Source: Paraburkholderia oxyphila NBRC 105797 (GTDB taxonomy: Bacteria; Pseudomonadota; Gammaproteobacteria; Burkholderiales; Burkholderiaceae). From it: a stretch of 64,000 nucleotides of DNA. The stretch spans positions 1 through 64,000 of the forward strand of contig NZ_BAYD01000045.1 in the NCBI RefSeq assembly GCF_000685075.1, given 5' to 3'. The position numbers and the translations under genes are program-made. The notes under the pieces were generated by a model that was not told where the DNA came from, ran no database searches, and was given only the letters and a program-made list of their open reading frames with translations. Of this stretch, positions 34,619-40,488 are shown in pieces; position 1 is the first letter of the stretch, and each line of letters starts with the position of its first letter.

Positions 34619-35584
34619 ATGAACGCCCCCGACTCCACCGAAACTTTCTCCTGCGCCCGCTTCATCAAGGAGATCGGCCGCGGGCCGCACGGCGCGCGTT
34701 CGCTGTCGCCGGAAGACACGCATGCGCTCTATGCGGCGATGCTCGACGGCCGCGTGCCCGATCTCGAACTGGGCGCTGTGCTGCTCGCCTACCGGCTCAA
34801 GGGCGAAACCGCCGACGAACTCGCCGCCATGCTTGCGGCCGCGCACGCGTCGTTCGCACCGATCGCGTTGCCCGAAGGCGCGTTTCGCCCGGTGTCGATC
34901 CCGAGCTACAACGGCGCACGCAAGCAGCCGAACCTCGTGCCGCTGCTCGCGCTGCTGCTCGCGCGCGAAGGCGTGCCGACGCTCGTGCACGGCGTCGTCG
35001 TCGATCCGGGCCGCGTGACGAGCGCCGAAATCTTCGCGGCGCTGAACCTGCCCGGCGCCAGCGATCACGCGACGATCGAGGCGCAGCTTGCCGGGCGGCG
35101 CGTGGCGTTCGCGTCGATCGAAACGCTCGCGCCCAAGCTCGCGCGGCTCTTGTCGCTACGCCGGCGCATGGGCGTGCGCAACTCCACGCACACGCTCGTC
35201 AAGCTGCTGCAGCCGTTCGCGCAGCCCGGCCTGCGGCTCGTGAACTACACACATCCGCCCTATCGCGAAAGCCTGAGCGCACTGTTCGCGGCGCACCCGG
35301 AGGCCGCCGTGGGCGGGGCGCTGCTCGCACGCGGCACCGAGGGCGAAGCCGTCGCCGACACGCGCCGCCAGGTGCAGGTGGACTGGCTGCACGACGGCGT
35401 CTGCGAGACCTTGATCGAGCCGGTGCGCTCGTCGCCGGACAGCCCCGAAATCGATCTGCCCGAAGGCCGCGACGCCCCCACGACAGCCGCCTGGATCGAG
35501 GCCGTGCTGCGCGGCGACGCGCCGGTGCCCGAGGCCATCGCCCGCCAGGTCGAGACGATCAAGCGCATCACGAAGCGCGTGTAA
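34619..35584 (+). CDS. ybiB: DNA-binding protein YbiB (TrpD2 family)
   Basis: The 321-residue protein resembles the anthranilate phosphoribosyltransferase fold: a helical N-domain (GPHGARSLSPEDTHALYAAMLDGRVPDLELGAVLLAYRLKGET) and an alpha/beta domain with IPSYNGARKQPNLVPLLALLLAREGVPTLVHG. It lacks the standard TrpD glycine-rich PRPP loop and the trp neighbours, which marks the TrpD2/YbiB group. E. coli YbiB binds DNA non-specifically and is LexA-regulated; here no LexA box was recognised. It is divergent from the FAH gene and upstream of the leuA leader. Confidence 0.88.
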   Translation: MNAPDSTETFSCARFIKEIGRGPHGARSLSPEDTHALYAAMLDGRVPDLELGAVLLAYRLKGETADELAAMLAAAHASFAPIALPEGAFRPVSIPSYNGARKQPNLVPLLALLLAREGVPTLVHGVVVDPGRVTSAEIFAALNLPGASDHATIEAQLAGRRVAFASIETLAPKLARLLSLRRRMGVRNSTHTLVKLLQPFAQPGLRLVNYTHPPYRESLSALFAAHPEAAVGGALLARGTEGEAVADTRRQVQVDWLHDGVCETLIEPVRSSPDSPEIDLPEGRDAPTTAAWIEAVLRGDAPVPEAIARQVETIKRITKRV

Positions 35585-35633
35585 CGCCGCTCATCTGCGC
35601 GCAACTCCGCGACGCAAAAGCACGCATTCGCTG

Positions 35634-35663
35634 TTGACAGGTTCGCCAGTCCTCGCTTACATT
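35634..35663 (+). promoter_or_regulatory. Sigma-70 promoter of the leuA leader transcript
   Basis: TTGACA (35634-35639, perfect) is followed after 18 bases by TACATT (35658-35663, 4 of 6). The predicted start point, about 35669-35671, coincides with the ATG of the small leader ORF at 35670. Confidence 0.65.
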
Positions 35664-35669
35664 GGACGA

Positions 35670-35741
35670 ATGCGTTCCTTTCCGAACACCCTCCGAATTA
35701 CCTCCGGCCGCCTAGCGGCCCTATCGCTACGTCTAGCGTAA
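35670..35741 (+). CDS. Predicted leucine-rich leader peptide of leuA (attenuator)
   Basis: A 23-codon ORF (ATG at 35670, TAA at 35739-35741) encodes MRSFPNTLRITSGRLAALSL followed by RLA. Five codons are Leu: one CTC and four CTA at 35712, 35721, 35727 and 35733, all in the last nine codons. CTA is nearly absent from the surrounding genes, which use CTG and CTC. The ORF lies just after a promoter and about 330 bases before leuA, and its Leu codons are embedded in competing hairpins. This is the expected layout of a leucine-sensing leader peptide. It is too short for routine gene calling. No strong Shine-Dalgarno is present, and the mRNA may be leaderless. Confidence 0.7.
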   Translation: MRSFPNTLRITSGRLAALSLRLA

Positions 35742-35868
35742 GCCAGGCGTAGCGCTGCGCGACCCCCTCTCCGGTCGGCAGTCCTCCCAAGCAGTTCTCG
35801 CAGTACCCCAAACCGTAGTTTCTCCACAACCAGTCGTCTGCATTCGTCCGTTTACCGTTCGGACGAGT
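35706..35868 (+). promoter_or_regulatory. Competing RNA hairpins in the leuA leader
   Basis: Three alternatives are visible. (1) GGCCGC/GCGGCC with loop CTA (35706-35720) contains the first CTA codon. (2) CGCTACG (35725-35731) pairs with CGTAGCG (35748-35754), and this competes with the short CGCTA/TAGCG hairpin (35725-35738). (3) GCATTCGTCC (35840-35849) can pair with GGACGAATGC at the leader start (35664-35673), or its 3' part with CGGACGA (35860-35866). No T-rich terminator is seen, so the switch may act through Rho or on translation. Confidence 0.5.
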
Positions 35869-35881
35869 CGCGAGGGTCAAA

Positions 35882-36085
35882 ATGCACGTTGCATGGGCTT
35901 CGTTCATGTCCGCTTCTGCCGCGCCGGTTACCGCCGTCACCGTGGCCATCTTCTTCGCGTTCGCGGTTGCCGCCCGTTCGCCCGAAGTTGTGCGCATCGT
36001 GCCTCGTCGTCAGCCAGCCAGCCGCCCGCTGCCGACCGCCATCGCAAACGACACCACGAAGAACGAGGCATGTCATGTTGCGTAA
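35882..36085 (+). CDS. Possible small membrane protein overlapping the leuA start
   Basis: A 67-codon ORF begins at an ATG with GAGGG six bases upstream (35872-35876) and runs 11 bases past the leuA ATG. Residues about 14-32 (APVTAVTVAIFFAFAVAAR) could form one TM helix; the remainder is basic then polar. Codon usage is less biased than in neighbouring genes. It could be a real small protein, a coupling ORF for leuA translation, or chance. I know of no named homologue. Confidence 0.3.
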   Translation: MHVAWASFMSASAAPVTAVTVAIFFAFAVAARSPEVVRIVPRRQPASRPLPTAIANDTTKNEACHVA

Positions 36086-37721
36086 TCCCGCCGAGAAGTA
36101 CCGCCCTTTCCCCGCCATCCGCCTGAACGGCCGCCGATGGCCCACGCGCACCGTCGAACACGCGCCCATCTGGATGAGCACCGACCTGCGCGACGGCAAC
36201 CAGTCGCTGATCGAGCCGATGAGCATCGAGCAGAAGCTCGAATTCTTCGAGATGCTGGTCGCGATCGGCTTCAAGGAAATCGAAGTCGGCTTTCCGTCGG
36301 CGTCGCAAACCGACTTCGATTTCGTGCGCAAGCTGATCGAAGAAAAGCGCATTCCGGAAGACGTGACGATCGAAGTGCTCGTGCAGTCGCGCGAGGAACT
36401 CATCGCGCGCACGTTCGAGGCGCTCGAAGGCGTGCCGCGCGCGATCGTGCATCTGTACAACGCGATCTGCCCGTCTTTCCGCAAGATCGTGTTCGGGCAG
36501 TCGAAAGACGAGGTCAAGGCGCTCGCGGTTGAAGGCACGCGCCTCATCCGCCAGTACGCCGACGCGCGCCCCGGCACGCACTGGATCTACCAGTACTCGC
36601 CGGAAACCTTCAGCATGACCGAACTCTCGTTCGCACGCGAAGTCTGCGACGCCGTGGCCCAGACCTGGCGCCCGACGCGCGATCACAAGATGATCGTGAA
36701 TCTGCCGGCGACCGTCGAAGCCGCGATGCCCAACGTCTACGCCGACCAGATCGAGTGGATGGACCGCAACCTCGCGTACCGCGACAGCATCGTGCTCTCG
36801 GTGCATCCGCACAACGACCGCGGCACGGCCGTGGCCGCCGCCGAAATGGCGCTGCTCGCGGGCGCGGACCGCATCGAAGGGTGCCTGTTCGGCAACGGCG
36901 AGCGCACCGGCAATGTCGACCTCGTGACGCTCGCGATGAATCTCTACACGCAGGGCATCGACCCGGGCCTCGACTTCTCCGATATCGACGCCGTGCGCCA
37001 GGTGGTCGAGCGCTGCAATCAGCTGCCGGTGCATCCGCGCCACCCGTATGCGGGCGACCTCGTGTTCACGGCATTCTCGGGCTCGCACCAGGACGCGATC
37101 CGCAAGGGCTTCGCGCAGCAAGAAGCCGATGCGCTGTGGGAAGTGCCCTATCTGCCGATCGATCCCGCCGATCTCGGCCGCAGCTATGACGCGGTGATCC
37201 GCGTGAACAGCCAGTCGGGCAAGGGCGGCGCCACCTGGCTGCTCGAGCGCGGCATGGGCTTCACGCCGCCGCGCCGCGTGCAGATCGAATTCAGCCACGC
37301 CGTGCAGACGGTCACCGACGGCTCGGGCGAAGAGATCTCGGGCGACGCCATTTGCGCGCTCTTCTCGCGCGAATACCTCGAGACGCGCGGGCCGGCCGCG
37401 CACGCAGGCGCGGGACGGGTGCGCTGGGAGGGGCGCGAAGTCGCCATGCCGGCGGCGGCGCAGATCGACGAGGCGCATGCGCGGGCCGTGGGCGCGGCGA
37501 TCGCGGCGGCCGCGGGCGTTGGCGTCGAAGTCACCTCGTTCGAAACCCTGCGCACGGCGCAGGGCGCCACGGCGGTCTTCGTCGGTTGCCGGGTGGGCGG
37601 CCAGCCGCTGCGCCATGGCGTCGGGGTCGCCGACGACGCCGCCCATGCGGCCGTCGCCGCCATGGTGAGCGCGGTCAACCGCGCCGCGTGGCCGCAAGTC
37701 GATCAGCGCGCGGCGGCTTGA
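36075..37721 (+). CDS. leuA: 2-isopropylmalate synthase, long form
   Basis: LeuA condenses acetyl-CoA with 2-oxoisovalerate, the committed step of leucine synthesis. The 548-residue product starts MLRNPAEKYRPFPAIRL and has the catalytic TIM barrel with STDLRDGNQSLIEPM (metal Asp), SVHPHNDRGTAVAAAEM and FGNGERTGNVDLVTL. The C-terminal regulatory region follows from about 430. This is the long alpha-IPMS type that keeps the N-terminal RYRPFP-like leader segment, not the ~510-residue enterobacterial form. Burkholderiaceae often encode both types; only this one is in the window. The leader upstream suggests leucine attenuation. Confidence 0.94.
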   Translation: MLRNPAEKYRPFPAIRLNGRRWPTRTVEHAPIWMSTDLRDGNQSLIEPMSIEQKLEFFEMLVAIGFKEIEVGFPSASQTDFDFVRKLIEEKRIPEDVTIEVLVQSREELIARTFEALEGVPRAIVHLYNAICPSFRKIVFGQSKDEVKALAVEGTRLIRQYADARPGTHWIYQYSPETFSMTELSFAREVCDAVAQTWRPTRDHKMIVNLPATVEAAMPNVYADQIEWMDRNLAYRDSIVLSVHPHNDRGTAVAAAEMALLAGADRIEGCLFGNGERTGNVDLVTLAMNLYTQGIDPGLDFSDIDAVRQVVERCNQLPVHPRHPYAGDLVFTAFSGSHQDAIRKGFAQQEADALWEVPYLPIDPADLGRSYDAVIRVNSQSGKGGATWLLERGMGFTPPRRVQIEFSHAVQTVTDGSGEEISGDAICALFSREYLETRGPAAHAGAGRVRWEGREVAMPAAAQIDEAHARAVGAAIAAAAGVGVEVTSFETLRTAQGATAVFVGCRVGGQPLRHGVGVADDAAHAAVAAMVSAVNRAAWPQVDQRAAA

Positions 37722-37908
37722 TCACACCAGGGCGCACTCGGACGTGCGCGAAGTGACGCTGCCGCGCGTAAGCGCGGCGGCACAGTGAAAGAAGCGGTTT
37801 AGTGGAAGCAGCAAGGGGTGACGCCGTTGAGCGTCGGCGGCAAGACGGGCCGCCGGCGTGCGCCCGATACGCCCAGAAGGCGGTATCGGCGAGTGGACCT
37901 ACCGGTCG

Positions 37909-38292
37909 TCACTCGATCGCGCAACGCGTCGCCTGCCACGCGAGCAGACGCCAGTGGCCATCCTCCTGGGTCTGAATCGCCGTATAGGCAATCGGATAGA
38001 GCAGCGCGCCGTTGTTCGCTTCCATTTCGATCAGCGCGCGGCCCGAGATCACGCAGGTCTCGCGCCCCACCGGCAGCACGTCCTGCGACTGGATCTCGAT
38101 CTGGCGGTAGCGGCGGCGCCCGGCCGTGATCGCGTCGATGAACTGCTGTTTGGTCTCGCGTTTGCCGTTCGTGTGGACGAAGGTGGCGTGGTCGGACAGC
38201 AGTTGATCCAGCGACGAGCCGTCGCCGTCCACCATCGCGCGAAACCGCTCGCGCTCCAGCCCGCGAATTGCTTCGATTACTTTTGCAACCAT
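37909..38292 (-). CDS. NTF2-like (SnoaL/DUF4440) domain protein
   Basis: The 127-residue protein has the NTF2/DUF4440 alpha-beta barrel pattern: an N-terminal helix (VIEAIRGLERERFRAMVDGDGSSLDQLLSDHATFVHTNG), then strands ending GHWRLLAWQATRCA. These domains form small-molecule pockets in enzymes or are catalytically silent; function cannot be assigned. The start is the ATG at 38292; the frame stays open much further upstream but through the atypical rpoH upstream DNA. The 187 bases between leuA and this gene show no gene. Confidence 0.85.
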   Translation of the reverse strand: MVAKVIEAIRGLERERFRAMVDGDGSSLDQLLSDHATFVHTNGKRETKQQFIDAITAGRRRYRQIEIQSQDVLPVGRETCVISGRALIEMEANNGALLYPIAYTAIQTQEDGHWRLLAWQATRCAIE

Positions 38293-38490
38293 TGCCAGAG
38301 CCCCTTGCGCACAAGTCCACGTCACCGCGCCGACTCGCACCGAAGATTTATCGCACGCGCCTCGCTGAAATTTATACCAGGTTTTGACGCATGGATACTT
38401 GCGATCAAATGGATCGCCCCCATATGAGGCCAATACGACACAGGTAGACGTCGAAGGCCGTGCAAAGCGCGCCTCACCGCCCCTGCCCGT

Positions 38491-38560
38491 CCGGCCGTGC
38501 CTATCTGGCCGCGCCTGACCGGCCGTGCCTCGCCGGCCGCACCTGACCGGCCGTGCCCGA
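38491..38560. repeat. Tandem repeat, five 14-bp units, upstream of rpoH
   Basis: Five contiguous 14-base units (38491, 38505, 38519, 38533, 38547) share the core CCGGCCGTGCCT with a variable last dinucleotide (AT, GA, CG, GA, GA); units 2, 4 and 5 have one to three core substitutions. The block lies in the 668-base gap between the NTF2-like gene and rpoH, where I see no coding sequence. Confidence 0.85.
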
Positions 38561-38816
38561 ATGTCGCATCGCAGCACTTTTGGCCCGATCCCGTGTCTAT
38601 TAGACAGGTCCGGGCATCGAAATTCGGGCCCGATATCCAGACATCGCCGCGAGGCGGCGGCCGCCCGAAAACCGATCACTCCAACCCCTTTTTCTCCTCC
38701 GCATCCGCCACGGATGACGGCCACGTTCTAGAGTATTCCTTCGGCCCGCCGGTGTGTGCGGGACCTCGACGGGCGGCAAGCCCCGTCCAGCTTGCCTCTC
38801 AGTGTTTCGCTGAAAT

Positions 38817-38840
38817 CTATCGAAACAAATATTTCGATAG
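38817..38840. promoter_or_regulatory. AT-rich perfect inverted repeat upstream of the rpoH promoter
   Basis: CTATCGAAA (38817-38825) and TTTCGATAG (38832-38840) form a perfect 9-bp inverted repeat with a 6-base A/T-rich spacer. It ends 13 bases before the predicted -35 of rpoH, a position fitting an activator or repressor site. The binding protein is unknown. Confidence 0.55.
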
Positions 38841-38853
38841 TGGCGGCGGAACC

Positions 38854-38882
38854 TTGAAGCCCCTACAGACTCGAAGTATTAG
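38854..38882 (+). promoter_or_regulatory. Candidate rpoH promoter
   Basis: TTGAAG (38854-38859) and TATTAG (38877-38882) are separated by exactly 17 bases, each matching 4 of 6. The -10 overlaps the CIRCE element, and the predicted start (about 38889) falls inside it. CTTGAA followed by CCCTA also loosely resembles a sigma-32 promoter, so autoregulation cannot be excluded. Confidence 0.55.
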
Positions 38883-38905
38883 CACTCGGTAATTGAGAGT
38901 GCTAA
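38879..38905. promoter_or_regulatory. CIRCE operator (HrcA site) upstream of rpoH
   Basis: TTAGCACTC (38879-38887), nine bases, then GAGTGCTAA (38897-38905) is a perfect match to the CIRCE consensus TTAGCACTC-N9-GAGTGCTAA. HrcA bound here would block the overlapping promoter. hrcA itself is not in the window. Confidence 0.93.
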
Positions 38906-38960
38906 CATCCACCGTGGAGTCGATGTCTGACTTTTGCAAGATTCCTGAGGAGTTCGCTAC

Positions 38961-39902
38961 GTGAGCAACGCAATGACCATGACCCTTCCGAATATGCTTA
39001 GCCCGTCGTCGGCCAAGGCCGGGGGTTCGGGTGTACTGGCGCTCGCGAACGCTTCCATGCTGCCTGGCCAACTGGGCAACATCGACGCCTACATTCAGGC
39101 CGTGAACCGGATCCCGATGTTGACGCCGCAAGAGGAGCGCCAGTTCGCGACCGAGTATCGCGAGCAAAATAATCTCGAAGGCGCGCGCCGCCTCGTACTG
39201 TCGCACCTGCGACTCGTGGTGTCGATCGCGCGCAATTATCTGGGCTATGGCCTGCCGCATGCCGACCTGATCCAGGAAGGCAATATCGGCCTGATGAAGG
39301 CTGTGAAGCGCTTTGACCCCGAGCAGAACGTGCGTCTCGTGTCGTACGCCATGCACTGGATCAAGGCGGAGATCCATGAATACATCCTGCGCAACTGGCG
39401 CATGGTGAAGGTCGCCACGACCAAGGCCCAGCGCAAGCTGTTCTTCAACCTGCGCAGCCACAAGCAGGGCCTGCAGTCGTTCACGCCCGAGGAAATCGAC
39501 GGCCTCGCGCAGGAACTGAACGTGAAGCGCGAAGAAGTCGTGGAGATGGAAACGCGTCTGTCGGGTTCGGATATCGCTCTCGAAAGCCAGAACGACGACG
39601 GCGAGGAGTCGTTCGCCCCGATCGCCTGGCTCGCCGACTCGCACAGCGAGCCGACCGCTGTGATCGCTTCGCGTCAGCGCGACCGTCTGCAGTCGGACGG
39701 CATCGCGAGCGCGCTGGAGGCACTCGACGCGCGTAGCCGCCGCATCATCGAGGCGCGCTGGCTTAACGTCGCCGACGACGGCACGGGCGGCTCGACGCTG
39801 CACGAGCTGGCCGACGAGTTCGGTGTCTCGGCCGAGCGCATTCGCCAGATCGAAGCGAGCGCCATGAAGAAGATGCGCACAGCACTCGCCGACTACGCCT
39901 AA
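38961..39902 (+). CDS. rpoH: RNA polymerase heat-shock sigma factor (sigma-32)
   Basis: RpoH directs transcription of heat-shock genes. The 313-residue product has region 2 (LRLVVSIARNYLGYGLPHADLIQEGNIGLMKAVKRFDP), the RpoH box QRKLFFNLR at 157-165 that distinguishes sigma-32, and region 4.2 (HELADEFGVSAERIRQIEASAMKKMRTAL). Start is GTG at 38961 with GAGGAG (38947-38952) eight bases upstream. Upstream lie a predicted promoter, a perfect CIRCE and another inverted repeat, so transcriptional control looks richer than in E. coli. Confidence 0.97.
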   Translation: MSNAMTMTLPNMLSPSSAKAGGSGVLALANASMLPGQLGNIDAYIQAVNRIPMLTPQEERQFATEYREQNNLEGARRLVLSHLRLVVSIARNYLGYGLPHADLIQEGNIGLMKAVKRFDPEQNVRLVSYAMHWIKAEIHEYILRNWRMVKVATTKAQRKLFFNLRSHKQGLQSFTPEEIDGLAQELNVKREEVVEMETRLSGSDIALESQNDDGEESFAPIAWLADSHSEPTAVIASRQRDRLQSDGIASALEALDARSRRIIEARWLNVADDGTGGSTLHELADEFGVSAERIRQIEASAMKKMRTALADYA

Positions 39903-39955
39903 GGCTCAAGTCACACGGCGCGGCCGCCAGGCCGCCCACATGAGCTTCCCCCATA

Positions 39956-39987
39956 GCCCCACTCTTACCGAGAGTGGGGCTTTTCTT
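39956..39987 (+). terminator. Intrinsic terminator after rpoH
   Basis: GCCCCACTCT (39956-39965) pairs with AGAGTGGGGC (39971-39980), loop TACCG, followed by TTTTCTT. An outer CCCATA/TATGGG pairing could extend it. Confidence 0.9.
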
Positions 39988-40081
39988 ATGGGCTGGCAGT
40001 AATTCGTACACCTTCGCGCCGCCTTTTCCCATTCCCTCATAAGATAGTTCCGGATGTTGAACGGACCGAATCTGACATCAC

Positions 40082-40123
40082 AAGATCTAAATCAAAATAA
40101 GCCGCCATCGATTGGCCTATAAA
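40082..40123 (+). promoter_or_regulatory. FNR/Anr-like box and -10 element for cydPABX
   Basis: AAGAT-CTAA-ATCAA (40082-40095) matches 8 of 10 fixed bases of the FNR/Anr consensus TTGAT-N4-ATCAA. A TATAAA -10 (5 of 6) lies at 40118-40123. With a start about 7 bases beyond, near 40130, the box centre is at -41.5, the class II activator position. The surrounding 300 bases between rpoH and cydP are A/T-rich and hold no gene. Confidence 0.55.
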
Positions 40124-40203
40124 GATCGCAATGCCGAATCGAGGCAGGCACTTGCCGCTCAGCGCTGCTGCAGCAAAACCAGGATTCAGGAGCCATTGTC
40201 ATC

Positions 40204-40488
40204 GTGATGATCTCGACCTCCAGCCGGCACGCGCAACCTTTGCTGCGAAAGCGCTTCCTCCAGTGGGCACGCGGCCCCACCTTTGGCCGCGACATCGTTC
40301 TCGTGCTCGCCTTCAAGCTCGTGTTGCTGATGGCGCTCAAATACGCATTCTTCAATCATCCTCAGGCCGAGAACATGACCATGCCGCCGGCGGCGGTCGC
40401 ACAGGCCCTCCTCTCCGTGCCCGTGCCGCCCGACGCTCGCCCGCCCGGCGCAAATCCACCCCAAGGGGACCCGCACCATGCCAATTAG
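40204..40488 (+). CDS. cydP: Cytochrome bd oxidase small subunit CydP
   Basis: The 94-residue protein has a basic N-terminus, one TM segment at about 29-50 (RDIVLVLAFKLVLLMALKYAFF) and a Pro/Ala-rich C-terminus. This matches the CydP-type small protein encoded just before cydA in beta-proteobacteria; the DIVLVLAFKLVLL motif is characteristic. Role in bd-oxidase assembly or stability is inferred. GTG at 40204 is chosen, with AGGAG at 40188-40192; ATG at 40207 is the alternative. The 3' end overlaps the cydA start by 11 bases. Confidence 0.88.
   Translation: MMISTSSRHAQPLLRKRFLQWARGPTFGRDIVLVLAFKLVLLMALKYAFFNHPQAENMTMPPAAVAQALLSVPVPPDARPPGANPPQGDPHHAN

Noticed and set aside
38491..38560. CRISPR-like array
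   Set aside because: Units are contiguous 14-mers without spacers and no cas genes are near; this is a simple tandem repeat.
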